The position numbers and the translations under genes are program-made. DNA of 64,000 bases, from contig NC_092671.1 of NCBI RefSeq assembly GCF_964355755.1, positions 2,336,501 to 2,400,500 on the forward strand. Reading direction: 5' to 3'. The notes below the pieces were generated by a model. It worked only from the letters and a program-made list of their open reading frames with translations, was not told the origin of the DNA and did no database searches. This document shows, in pieces, positions 36,700 through 48,648 of the stretch; positions within the stretch are counted from its first letter, which is position 1; each line of letters opens with the position of its first letter. Source of the DNA: Antedon mediterranea (taxonomy: Eukaryota; Echinodermata; Crinoidea; Comatulida; Antedonidae).

Positions 36700-39225
36700 A
36701 AATATATTTGGGAAGGAGATGAATTTATTCAATTTTATCCGAAATGATTATGGTCAGGATGGTGTAAAATTAGTGCGCCTAAAGAGAAAATTGTGAGGAA
36801 GTCTTCGCGCCAAGAAAGAAATAACCGGATATTCGCTCTACACTGCAAACGCTTAGACATAACACCACCAAGTTTAAAATTAAAATGCCAGATTAACACC
36901 ACACGAGGACACGACATTATCAAAAAAGCGGAACGTAGTTTGATTAGAGAAAGAATACAAATCACTACAAACAACATCGAAAAATTAGCTAAGAAAGAGG
37001 AAGAACTAGAAGAGAAAATAGTTGAAATAATCACTGATGACACAGCTCGAGCGGACGTTCACAGGCATGTTGAGAATGCGAGAGAAAGCGAATTCCTAAA
37101 AGTACGAAATCGTCAACAAAACAAATTACATTGGTGGAAAGATAAAAGTCAAAAAACTACTAGTTGGATTAAATCAAGAGACACAATTGGACAGCAAACA
37201 ACTTAAAGACAGATGGTTGGTGAATCTATCCAGCAAAAAGATTAGTGTAGACCAGAAGCAGGTGCTTAAAAAGGGGAATAATTTCGCCATTAGCGAGAGC
37301 CGAATACCGGTAAATGAGCTCATCATAGCCACCGAAACGGCAGCAAACCCGGACCGGGTACCCATAGAAGAAAAGGATGTCATATGAGGTAAGAGATCGT
37401 TTCACTCATAAAATCATACAAACCTCCATCTTCAAACTTATCAGCAAAGGAAAAAACAGGGCTAAAATTACTTAAAGAAGACCATGAGATTACAATTTTT
37501 CCTGCTGACAAAGGCCGTGCTACTGTTGTAGTAAATCCGACGACCAAGTATATGAACAACTCAAATCAAACCCCAATCCTAAATATAAACGTGCTTTGGT
37601 GAATATCCTAAATAGATTGCTTAATGAAAAGAAAATCACATACGGGGAAAAATGTAAATTATTCAATGAGATGTTATCCGACGACCAAGTATATGAACAA
37701 CTCAAATTTTATTTATTTTTTAAAATTTTTTTTTAAATTTTTATTTTATTAGACTTCTCACTAACTCAGTTAATGAAGGATCTGGACCAACAGGTGGTGA
37801 ACACCTCTAAAACGGTCCAGTCCCAATTTGCACAGTGGCTGTGTTTGTGTGGACTAGTACACCGGGGTAACCCCCTACTCGTCTCGAAAGATGTACTAGG
37901 TTCTTTAAAGTGCGCATGAGCTATGTGCACACTGGACCTACGGTTTATAGTCCTTATCCGAGAAGACTCGTTTTACCACCAGAACCATGGAGCGAGTGAG
38001 CCTCGAACCCTTGCCGATGTTATGTCTACGTAATTACGGTTCCACTGTCTTAACCGCTCGGCCACTCACTCGTGTGAGATGTTATCCGACGACCAAGTAT
38101 ATGAACAACTCAAATCAAACCGCACTCCTAAATATAAACGTGCTTTGGTGAATATCCTAAATAGATTGCTTAATGAAAAGAAAGTCACATACGGGGAAAA
38201 ATGTAAATTATTCCCGACAGCCGAAAAAACACCGAGGCTATATTGCACACCTAAAATTCATAAACCAAACTGGCCTTTGAGGCCAATCGTAGACGGTATA
38301 GACTCCATTTACTATGAGGAGTCCAAATTTCTAAGAGATATTTTAAAACCAATGGTTGGCAACTCCACACACTCAATAAACAACTCTAAAGAACTAGCAA
38401 CCGAACTTAAAGATCTTCATGTGTCAACTAACCATACCTTTGTTTCATTTGATTTAGTATCTTTGTTTACAAAGACCCCTACGGAAAAATCACTGGAAAT
38501 AATACATGAATGCTTAAGGGCTGACCAAACGCTACAAGACCGTACAAAAATAAAAGTAGAAGACGTTATAGAATTGTTGTCTCTGGTCGTGAACACCGCA
38601 TACTTTAGTTTTGGAAACATCATATACAGGCAAAAATACGGCATAGCTATGGGAAGTCCAATTAGCCTAATCGTTGCAAACCTGTTTTTAGAATGGTTGG
38701 AGACTGAGGCCATAAGCAGAGCAAATGACAACATCAGACCTACTTATTGGCAAAGGTATGTAGACGATGTTTTAGCTGTGGTTAAAAAAGAATCCATAGA
38801 AGATCTTAACCAACATCTTAACACCATAGACCCTACTAAAAGTATCAAGTTTACTATAGGAAGAATGACTGACAACACTCTCCTGTATATGAACTGCCTC
38901 ATCACCCTAAAAACTGACGGTACAATAAAAACTTCGATTTACAGGAAATCCACACATACTGACCAATACTTAAACTTCAAATCAAATCATTCTCTTGAAC
39001 ACACTTGTGGACAGATGCCAAAACATCGTAACAACATAGCAGAGCAAAAGAGAAGATATGAATCACATAAGAAAAGTACTTAATATATGTGAATACCCAA
39101 ATTGGGCCATCGATAGAGTGATATACAACAAAAAAGAAAAGAATAGTCTGAAAAAAGGAGAAGACAAGCAAGACATGCGTGGCAGCGTAGCTTTACACTA
39201 TGTGAGAGGGCTATCGTAAAAGATA
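36700..39225 (+). mobile_element. Penelope-like retroelement, decayed
   Basis: A 334-residue open frame at 38079-39083 has the Penelope reverse-transcriptase motifs in order: CTPKIHKPNWPLRPIVD, FVSFDLVSLFT, YGIAMGSPISLIVANLFLEW, WQRYVDDVLAV, LYMNCLI, IYRKSTHTDQYLNF. Upstream pieces (36793-37206 and 37187-37387, WLVNLSSKKISVDQKQVL) are the N-terminal region of the same class. Downstream, out of frame after about 38998, NHIRKVLNICEYPNWAI and HYVRGLS continue the protein. No GIY-YIG endonuclease is recognisable; tandem minisatellites occupy that place. A SINE splits the element at 37708-38074. It lies in gene C intron 7. Confidence 0.9.
37708..38074 (-). mobile_element. tRNA-Leu-like SINE nested in the Penelope element
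   Basis: On the minus strand: GAGTGGCCGAGCGGTTAAGA (A box), AAGGGTTCGAGGCTCACTC (B box), the body GTAGGTCCAGTGTGCACA and CGAGTAGGGGGTTACCCCGG, and an A/T-rich tail at 37708-37750. An exact 41-bp direct repeat flanks it (37667-37707 and 38075-38115). Confidence 0.9.
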
Positions 39226-39304
39226 CGCAGAACGCTCACTAGCCATAAAATTAACTCTTACTTTGTACCGTACTCCAAAACAAATTAAGATCACATCTAA
39301 AAAA

Positions 39305-39495
39305 GTGTGTGTAACCTCCACAGCAACGTAACCACCAACAATGGTGTAACCTCCGCAGCAACGTAACCACCAACAATGGTGTAACCTCCACAGCAACGTA
39401 ACCACTAACGATGGTGTAACCTCCACAGCAACGTAACCACCAACGGTGTAACCTCCAACGGCAACGTAACCACCAACAATGGCGTAACCACGTAC
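39305..39495. repeat. 35-bp minisatellite, about five copies
   Basis: GTAACCTCCACAGCAACGTA plus ACCACCAACAATGGT repeats every 35 bp (39311, 39346, 39381 and on), becoming irregular after 39440. It begins about 80 bp after the last Penelope-like coding sequence. Confidence 0.9.
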
Positions 39496-39589
39496 CGGCT
39501 AACAGGGTAACCACCAGTAGTCTTAACCACTGGCTAATAGGTGTACCCACCAGCAAAGCAGTATCACAACCACAGGGTGTACAACGGGC

Positions 39590-39785
39590 TAACTGTATCT
39601 CAAGCAGTAACACAACCAGTAGGTGCAACCTCCGGCTCAGCTATGTCTCAAATAGTGATACAACCAGTACAGTAGGTGCAACCTCCGGCTCACTATGTCT
39701 CAAATAGTGATACAACCAGTAGGTGCAACCTCCGGCTCACTATGTCTCCAACAGTAGCACAAGTGGTAGGCTGTACCCTCCGGCT
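39590..39785. repeat. about 50-bp repeat, four copies
   Basis: AGGTGCAACCTCCGGCTCA, CTATGTCTCAAATAGTGATA and CAACCAGT recur four times with small length changes. The block lies between the Penelope element and the foldback element. Confidence 0.85.
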
Positions 39786-40006
39786 AACTTTACTTGCTGT
39801 GTCTTAACTCTCCTTTTATTATTCAGCTCTAATTTTCTCTTTCTTTTCTCTAATCTTCTCAACACTTTGTTTTTCAATTTCTCTAATGTCCCTACTTATT
39901 TAACACGTCTTCTCCCTGCTTCTCCGCTTTTCCAGCTCCAATCTCTCCCTCCTTTTTAACGCAGCTCGAGGTAACCCTCCATTGCCTTCCTTCTCCAATC
40001 CCGCTC

Positions 40007-43000
40007 GCGATTTTTTTTTTCGTACATAAGTTGGGGACCCCTCATGAAACGTCACAAAAATAAACATGAATAATTCATCAGTTAAATTTGTTGTTCCGTG
40101 TGCACCCAAGCGTATAGCAACAAGAAGTGATTACACAAACAACTGCGATACGATTCTTTCTACAGTAGGCCTAGTAGCAGGGTTGCTAACTTCCATTTTT
40201 TATGAAGATTGTGCATTTTGTGACAAAAGCACCAAATTTGGCACAAACCTTCTTTAGGGTATATCTAACCATCCTAGAAGGGGTGCCCGAAAATCGGAAC
40301 AATTTAACGACGTCATTTGGACCACGCCCTTTTTTTAGTATTACGTAATTAGGTGAAAACTTAAATCTTTGTATATACATACCAAGTTTGGTATCAAATT
40401 AAAACTCATGACATGTACATTGCAATACACACATAACAAATATATGATTTCTCTTCAGACGGAATATATAGGTCAAATAATGTAATTTTCTGTCATATTG
40501 AAGGGGATTTCAATCAAAACGCGCCAATATTGGGCTATGTTATGAACATTGTAGTTATAAGAACAACAACATTCATTTTTGTAATAGAACTACAGTACTA
40601 ATATATATTTATCCTGTATCAGTTACTTTCCTTTAACATAATATTAGGAACCACTGAAAAAAAGTATATAAACATATACTGTATCAAACTTGGCTCAATA
40701 ATCACTGGACTAAGTAAACAGACAAAAGACCATTTGACTGACAATTATGGCGTTAGCATCCATAACAATACATGGAGGTGATTATCAACTTTACTTTATG
40801 AAATTATTTATCTGGAAACAAACACTTATAATGAACAAGTTCCACGGCATGGGTAACAAAGACCAGTGCAAAAAAGACCTGCTGAACGGCACTTGCAGTT
40901 CCTTGAGCAATGCAGGCAACCCATTCCTCGATAATTGTTCAGAACTTCTGGTCTTGGATGCTCGAGATTGTGCCAATGAAAGTGCAGTAGTGACAGTTCG
41001 TACAATTCAGGATGTAGGTACTACCCAGTACCAAAAATATTTCAAGGAAGTTATTCTCGACAAGCCATCAAACAGAATAAGCTGCCGTTGTTCAACACAC
41101 CATGGTCAAAATCAGTGTCCAAAACAAAGCAACAAGTTAAGAGTTTAAAAAGTGACTGCAGCCTATTCAGTCAACTGTATATTGCAAGTCAATCTAGTGA
41201 TGGAGATTTGGAAGACTTCTTCATGCATGAAAACCAGCCATGGCAACCCTCTTTGGCAGTAAATGGAAAGCTTCGACTACCAACTAAGAAGTCTGAGTTG
41301 CTACAGCATTTTGAGACTGAGGCCAGCCTGAACCTCCTACATATTTTGACGTAAAGGTGTTTGACAGAGCTGCTATTGTCCATGCCCTTTCCAGCAACCA
41401 TGCATTTACATTTGATGACTACGGTGATAAGGTGAGTACATTTCTTTGCATTCAGGATTGTATCTATTGTTTAACCACCACATAATTGGTCACTTCTATA
41501 TGCGGATCGTTATTCTTGTATCATTTGTATGACAGGTCTTTCTACCGTGGACCAGACAGCAGCTGCAGAATAGTAACAGAATTGATATAGTGTGGGACAC
41601 TTACAGAACAGATAGTCTTAAGCAGTCTACAGGAGAAAAAAGAGGAAAAGGGGTCAAGAGGAAAGTTGGGGGACAAACAAAGATTCCAGGGAATTTTCCA
41701 GACTTTCTGAAAGATCCAGTAAATAAAGAGGAGTTATTTAACTTTTTAACTACAAAGGTGTCTACCCATGATTACTCTGACTGCAAAGAAGTTTACATTA
41801 CATCAGGTAAGTTTTATTATGATACATACTAATTTATTTTGTTTGTAACCAAACGATTAATTTACTTATACAGTTTCATACCAATAATTAATTAAAAAGG
41901 CATATTAAATTAGTAAGTAATTCTTGATATATGTCCTGTAGGCAAGTCTGTTGTATGTTGACATCTACTCAACCTATGTCAATCTGCGACCATGAAGAGG
42001 CCGACTCCAGGATGTGCATTCACATTGATGATGCCTTAAAGAAAGGTAGCAGGGTTATTTTGGTGCGTACAGTTGATACTGATGTCGTTGTTATCCTGGT
42101 TGGTATTTTCTGCAATCTAATAGCCTGTTATCTTGGTACGTGTATCTGGGTCGCATTTGGCATGCGTAAGCACTTCCAATATTTTAATATAAATACCATC
42201 TGCCATAACCTAGGAGAGGATAAGTCAAGAGGGCTGCCAGTTTTTCATGCATTTACTGGGTCCGATACTACATCCCAGTTCTTCGGAAAATCAAAACACT
42301 CCGCATGGGAGACGTGGAACTCATTTCCAGCAGTCACAGAAGCCTTTCTTTTCATGGCACACCTTTCAAATTTCTAGGAGTCAACTCATCTCAATTCCAG
42401 TTGCTAGAGGAGTTTACATGTCATCTATACGACAAGACAAGTACTTTAAGAAGTGTTACTAAGCTAAGACAAGATCTTTTTTCAAGAAAGGCACGGACAA
42501 TGGACAACATTCCTCCTACACAGGTAAGGGGAGCTTCCATATAATTGTCAATTGTCGTTTAATAATTTATTATCAGATTCATGTTTTTCTTTCATTAAAA
42601 GGTAACACCAATCTTTAAATTGTTTATTGCAGGATGCACTTTTACAGCATTCCAACAGATCCATATACCAAGCAAGCATTTGGACCACCAGTCTACAGCC
42701 ACAGCAGAATGCTCCATCACCAGAAGACTTTGGTTGGACTAAAACCGGCAGTACATGAACACCAGTCTGGACAATACTACCTGAAGCATCCAAGGCATGT
42801 AGGGAATTGCTAAAGTGTGGCTGCAAAAAGTTGCCTTTTTGCTCAGGGAACTGCAAGTGTCGTTCAGCAGTGCACTGGTCTTGTTACCCATGCCGTAGAA
42901 CTTGTTCGTCATCTAGCAACTCTGTACCATTATAAGCGTTTGTTTCCAGATAAATAATTTCATAAAAGTAAAGTTGATAATCACCTCCATGTATTGTTAT

Positions 43001-44283
43001 GGATGCTAACGCCATAATTGTCAGTCAAATGGTCTTTTGTCGGTTTATTAATAGTCCAGTGGTTATTGAGCCAAGTTTGATACAGTATATGTTTTAAATA
43101 CTTTTTTTCAGTGGTTCCTAATATTATGTTAAAGGAAAGTAACTGGTACAGGATAAATATATATTAGTACTATTACAAAAATGAATGTTGTTGTTCTTAT
43201 AACTACAATGTTCATAACATAGCACAATATTGGCACGTTTTGATTGAAATACCCTTCAATATGACAGAAAATTACATTATTTGACCTATATATTCCGTCT
43301 GAAGAGAAATCATATATTTTTTATGTGTGTATTGCAATGTACATGTCATGAGTTTTTATTTGATACCAAACTTGGTATGTATATACGAAGATTTAAGTTT
43401 TCACCTAATTACGTAATACTAAAAAAAGGGCGTGGTCCAAATGACGTCGTTAAATTGTTCCGATTTTTGGGCACCCCTTCTAGGATTGTTAGATATACCC
43501 TAAAGAAGGTTTGTGCCAAATTTGGTGCTTTTGTCACAAAGTGCACAAAAAAAGTGCTAAGTTACCCTGCTATAGGATTCTAGGTCAATTCACGTATTGC
43601 CTTCGCGCACTATTCTTCACACAAAATGTGTCGAGTCGAGGCTAATCGACAGCTAGGCATAAAACAATAGCAACTAAGTAGTAATTCATTGGACATAGCC
43701 CAAAGAAAGCTTAGACCCACAATAATAAAGAATGTGTATAATTTGTGTACTGTATTTTTTTAATTCTGCTATTTTATTATCAAACAATGCGCGTATATGA
43801 ACACATGAGATGGGAAGATTAGACCCACGAGAATAAAAAATGTATTTTTGTGTAATGTTTAATTTTGCTGACTTATTACTCGGATTGTGTCATACCTAAC
43901 ACACACACGTCACACACACCGTACCCACACAGCTACTACTAGAATAGACATGGGTTTAGAGACTAATAATTAGGCCTATAGTATTAATAGAAACTATAAT
44001 TTTAACACATAATTCTTTAGTAATAAATTATATTAAAAACACCATAAACAAAGGCTGATTATTTCGACAATCCACACAAAACGCCGCTTTTCTTTTATGA
44101 AATCGCACGCCGCAACAACAGCGGAGATAGGCCTAGACAAGTACCGCACTTGTGTAATCACTTCTTGTTGCTATACGCATGGGTGCACACGGAACAAGAA
44201 AATTTAACTGATAAATTATTCATGTTTATTTTGTGACGTTTCATGAGGGGGGTCCCCAACTTATGTACGAAAAAAAAAATCGC
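40007..44283. mobile_element. 4.28-kb DNA transposon, long inverted repeats, 9-bp TSD
   Basis: An exact 9-bp duplication, ATCCCGCTC, lies at 39998-40006 and 44284-44292. The ends are exact inverted repeats beginning GCGA, ten T, CGTACATAAG. The inverted repeat covers 40007-40140 against 44146-44283 and about 40180-40797 against 42965-43570; the right arm has about 570 extra bp. Between the arms lies a decayed gene on the plus strand. A 9-bp duplication is typical of Mutator-like elements, but I do not recognise a Mutator transposase, so the class is open. It is inserted in gene C intron 7. Confidence 0.9.
40747..42936 (+). pseudogene. transposon gene, PIN/FEN1-like family, intron-containing
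   Basis: Segments in order: 40747-about 41090 (CSELLVLDARDCANESAVVT, IQDVGTTQYQKYFKEVIL), 41090-41330 (DDLEDFF-type ENQPWQPSLAVNGKLRLPTK), 41342-41430 (FDVKVFDRAAIVHALSSN), 41535-41805 (VFLPWTRQQLQNSNRIDIVW, KRGKGVKRKV), 41942-42375 (CDHEEADSRMCIHIDDALKK, VRTVDTDVVVILVG, PVFHAFTGSDTTSQFFGKSK), 42376-42520, and from 42632 a Cys-rich end (LLKCGCKKLPFCSGNCKC). Introns with intact GT-AG borders run at 41431-41534, about 41806-41941 and about 42523-42631. At least three frameshifts (near 41090, 41340 and 41950) mean it is not functional. The spacing EAD...DTDV...GSDTTS...GK resembles FEN1/XPG nucleases (inference). The motifs agree with a widespread uncharacterised metazoan family, related to the genes at 10045-11590 and 11600-12627. 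Confidence 0.75.
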
Positions 44284-45887
44284 ATCCCGCTCTGCCCCTT
44301 TTCTCACGTCCGTTCTCTGCTACTCTTCCTGCCTAACTCTGCCTCCATCTGCTGCCCTCTATCTTTTTCTTCTACCCCAAAATCATTACAATATATTTAA
44401 AGTCCGATTTTCATTATTCATGTTTTTGGGAGACAATCTTTAAGTAATATTTATTGCTGTTCAAATTATCCGTCAAGTTAACTATTTTTAAAGTTTCATA
44501 ATATACAATTTAAAAAAAAATAGAGTTAGCAGCACTAGATAATCATTGACTCGTTCTCAATTGTTGGCTAATAGATCTCTTAAACCAAATATGAGCTGAA
44601 TCTGTAGCTGTCTCATTAGGTACATCTATACAGTGTTTACGTTTCAGATTGACTGCTACAATGTACAGTTGTCTTCGTCACGGTGGGTATCAATTAATGG
44701 AGATGAACTTGTTAACTGGGGAGGGTCAACAGGAAGTGATTCCTACCAATGCCCTTGCTCACTTGATGGTAAGGTATACTTCAATCATATTCTTGAATGT
44801 CTGGTCTGATTATAACACAACGTTGATACACAGAGACTTAATCATACATACAAAACGCTACAACTTTCAGGAAAAAGCCCGTCTAGCAATTAATGTGCTA
44901 TGACTTGTTGGGGGTGGGGTGGGGGGGGGGGAATGATTTTACTTAATGATTATTTGGAGACGTGACGTGTTCTCACATTTAATTTAACTGGATCCCTCGG
45001 TTCAAGGTCTATAAAGAACATGCTTTTTTTTTTATTCTTAAATTTTTTAATAGTTGAGGGAGATTATTTAGAGGGTTAGGTTTAGTATATTTAGGAAGTA
45101 ATTTTTTATAATAGAAAATAATTAAGGTAATAAACTCATTGTAAATTGTCAACAGACACTGTGCTACATAACAGTGTACGGTGTTAAAAGTACAGCATTT
45201 ATGCAGACAGCAACGTGGATAACTTTCTATAGTTATACAGATATCACCTAGGGACAGTAGCAGAATCGGTTGGTTAAACTTTGTTTTCACACAATTCCTG
45301 CTTTTCATAACTAAAAAGCTATTATACTTTGTCTTATGATATTGTCGTAAGCGCGCGTGTATACAAACATTTCGTCGTCGTTATGATTCTGATTATGATT
45401 ATGATTATGATTCTGATGTGTATTTACCACAAATGGTCACTTAAAGAACTGTGCATTAGCGTATGATTGTAGTAGTATACTTTAGATTGTACAGTATCAT
45501 ATTTTCTATTGTCTATTCTTTCTTGTATTAAGGATCTTGTCAAAGTGCTAGCTACGCCTGCAACTGTCAGATTAATGATAACGTATGGCGGGAAGACAGT
45601 GGATATATTACAAGCAAGGAAGATTTACCAATGAAAGAGATACTAATAGCAGATACAGACGATAGTGTTGAAAAAGCTTATTTCACAATAGGACCTCTTG
45701 AATGTACAGGTAAACTATTAATATTAAGATTGGTAATGCACTTATACTTTATTTTATTTACTCTAAAGCCAAACAGAAGAAATCAAAACCGCCCAAACAT
45801 ACCAGAGTCTGAAACTTGGTAATTCCCAGGGGTCTGTTTCTGCTGCATAACGCAATTTAACCGGTTATTTTTAAATAGATTAAAAAT

Positions 45888-46140
45888 AGATAACGCAACG
45901 CAAGAACGTAGACGCAACGTATTGACGCGAGTGCCGTAAGAACATGGCGGTGTGTGTTCCAAGCGGGAACCGACGGCGTAAGCACGGTGTCGTAGACGTA
46001 TATTCAACACCGTTTTCTGCTTTGCGTACGTCGCAACTGTGATGATTCAAAATTCCGTAAAAGAGGGTTGCGAAATTGATAGAGTACGAGTATTTTCTTA
46101 CGTTGCGTCGTTACGTTGCGAGAAAGAAAAACAATTCGGC
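45888..46140. repeat. GC-richer element related to the TTAA family
   Basis: AACGCAACGCAAGAACGTAG at the left and ACGTTGCGTCGTTACGTTGC at the right are roughly inverted. The middle has AAGCGGGAACCGACGGCGTA, similar to the element at 32137. No clear TTAA borders. It lies in gene C intron 9. Confidence 0.5.
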
Positions 46141-46963
46141 ACACATGGCGTGTCATAACTTACTTCAGAAGTTTTTTAATCGTTTGCGATGCTAGCTGGT
46201 AAAAAGAAACTTTCTAGAAACTTAAAATGGTAGTGTAACAGTACGTTAAATAAAAAAAGAAACAAAATGCATCTTTAAGATTATCATGGTAAAGAAAGCC
46301 GAGTCACTATCAGTTTACATTATTTTCCCGGTAGGTCCTGCGGCCAAGACGATTACGTACGGAACATCTTGCTACAAAGTGATAACTGCACCAATCACGT
46401 GGCAAGAGGCAATGAACGCGTGTCAACAAATCAACGCTCACCTAGCAACTAGTGACGATGATGATGAACGCGTTTATCTGACCAAGTTGACGCACGCTCT
46501 CGTTGGACCACTGTCAACGCTGTGGTCTGGTGCAGAATGTACTCCAATCGACTCTGCAGACAATGTTACCTGTTATGCCAAATATGGTTATATTTGCGAA
46601 AGTGAATGTAAGTTTTGAATGTATATAATCATTAACACAATAATGCTCCCGCTAGACCAAATGTGTTTATATAAATCACTGAATTTACTGTTGTTTTCAG
46701 TCGGACAGTACAGAAGCTTCAAACGCGTCAGTTCTGACCAATCACCTAACACCATTCTGTCGTCTAGGAAAGCCATGAGTTCTGGTGTCTGTAGCTTGTA
46801 TTGTGAAGACACTGCCAACTGCACCTCATTCTCGTACAACGCAGACACGCATGATTGCAAGATGAGCAACGAGACCACCGACTCCAGTGCCGTTTCGGAG
46901 GACGGTTATGAACTGTTTATTTTACAAACGACGTACGAAAGTTGTCAAATGCATCTGAATTAG

Positions 46964-48580
46964 ATAAAATAAATCTATTCGGATGAATTATTATTATTTT
47001 TTTTATATTTAGGTGTACTGATGCGATGAGTGTAGACGATTGTTAATGTAAAGGGTTAGAGAGTAATATGTGATATTTTGGTAGTATATATTCAGAGTTG
47101 ATGGTTGGATGATAACTTGGCATTTGTGGGCATAAGGGCCCCCAACAGTTTTCTGTTAATGGCATACCTTATAGGCCTAACAATTCAACCATTCGTTGAA
47201 ATAAAACCTTTCATTAAGATTGAAACAAATCATTTGACGGATCGAGCGGGACATTTACAATGTAAAATAAGACATTAGGTTCATCATGATTAATTGATGA
47301 CGTAATCTGAACATTTACTAAGGTTCACATGAAGTTAGTTTGGTTTGCAGACTTTTTTTGAATGATACAAAAATTTGAAACAAAAGTCGTTCAAAAATGA
47401 AATAAATAGACCTTCTTTATGGTACATTTTCTTTAAAAGATTTGAATAATAAATGCCCGATATTGAGAAAATAACGTTTTATTTATTTATATTTCAACAA
47501 TTGTTGTTTCAGTTTCAATTAAAAGTCTTACTCGATTCGATTGTAAGTACTCTTTTTGAAACCAAAATGACGTCCGTTTGATCATTGGTTGATTCGAAAT
47601 CTATATTTACATACCATACGGCCCGCCCTATATAGCCAAATACGGTATGATAACCTACGTCATTCTTATTTGCTGTCTGAAAATCGATTTCTATACTCGT
47701 TTTAATTGTAATTTTCAGACAAACATCGAAAAGCTGACTAGTGAACTAACATAAAATAAACAATAACTACAGACTTGGGTGGGGAAAGTCTACAATGGGC
47801 GTTAAGGTGATTGTTAATATAGGTAGAGAGTAAAAGGTGATATTTTGGTATATCATTAATTCAGGGAAGGTAATGCTGGTGACATTGAAAGCCAATCTCT
47901 AAAATAAAAACATTATTCTGCTGTTAATAAAACGGCATACATTATGAGATCTAACAATTCAACCTTGTTAAAATAAAACCTATCATTGAGATTGAAACAA
48001 GTCATTAAAAGACTATAGAACATTCGGTTCAGTTCAGCAGTGATTTGACCAATCACAAGCGATCCTTATTGGTCAAATTACTTTTGGCACGCTTTATTAT
48101 TATCTATACACTTTCAGTGCTAAAACATTGATTTCCAAAGTTGTTCAGTAGAGAACATTAACAATATAATAAAAATAATTCACAACTAAACTCATTAGTA
48201 CACAGAAATTTATAAAAACGTAACTCTCTACAAAACATACAGTATATATAACTAATTGAAGGAATTCAAGGTAAAACTTAATCAGTAATATTTTGGATTG
48301 AATTTTTAAAAGTTGAAAGTGTCATAGATTTATAGTTTGTTTTGTGTCATTTGAAACTGTATTAATAATTTGGTTGCGCTTTCGTTCAATTGGGAGCTCT
48401 AATTATAAAACTCTACTTATCTGAATGTAAATAATGCAAAACTATAAGTGGTTTTAAAATGTAAGATGTTTGGTTCTGTGATTAAGTTTTGGCGTCCGTC
48501 CGTCTTACCAGACGAAATAACGTTTATATGAACATCGCGTGTTTTTGGTTTTAATTATTTACTCTGTATGTAAAAAAGTC
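46964..48580. other. intergenic stretch between genes C and D
   Basis: AT-rich sequence without a recognisable gene. AATAAA at 46969-46974 is a possible poly(A) signal for gene C. Blocks such as GGTGATATTTTGGTA and AACAATTCAACC recur near 47080-47200 and 47840-47970, suggesting an old duplication. Confidence 0.5.
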
Positions 48581-48648
48581 ACGTACATGAATATCGAATC
48601 GGTGATCTATCACACATCGACTCAAGAATCAGAAAAGAAGACATCGTC
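48581..48648 (+). promoter_or_regulatory. gene D 5' flank, similar to gene C
   Basis: GTACATGAATATC, ATCACACATCGACTCAAGA and ACATCGTCATG match the gene C flank (32545-32616: GTACATGAATATC, ATCACATCGACACAAGA, ACATCGTCATG). They do not match genes A and B except for CGTCATG. Confidence 0.5.

Larger units (their letters stand above)
32617..46963 (+). pseudogene. gene C: two-FIB/CTLD/PAN paralogue, exon 4 truncated
   Basis: Exons: 32617-32665, 33049-33189, 33581-33744, 33845-about 33912 (broken), 34551-34727, 35162-35308, 35964-36115, 44648-44768, 45533-45709, 46335-46607, 46701-46963. Exon 4 begins normally (LECHGTVLRY...WWVSRDG) but loses its second half, including the MWGG...CACGLDG segment and the donor; LINE-derived sequence follows and gives a stop at about 33943. 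Leaving out exon 4 would shift the frame, so no full product is expected. All other exons are open with normal borders, and the exon 2 donor is GC. Intron 7 has grown to 8.5 kb by insertion of a Penelope-like element and a foldback element. The signal peptide (MFSSTLLILLFIQFEQ) and 5' flank group it with gene D. Confidence 0.75.

Noticed and set aside
45009-45308. 99-codon minus-strand frame in gene C intron 8
   Set aside because: AT-rich, no homology or motif, and not conserved in the same intron of the other copies.
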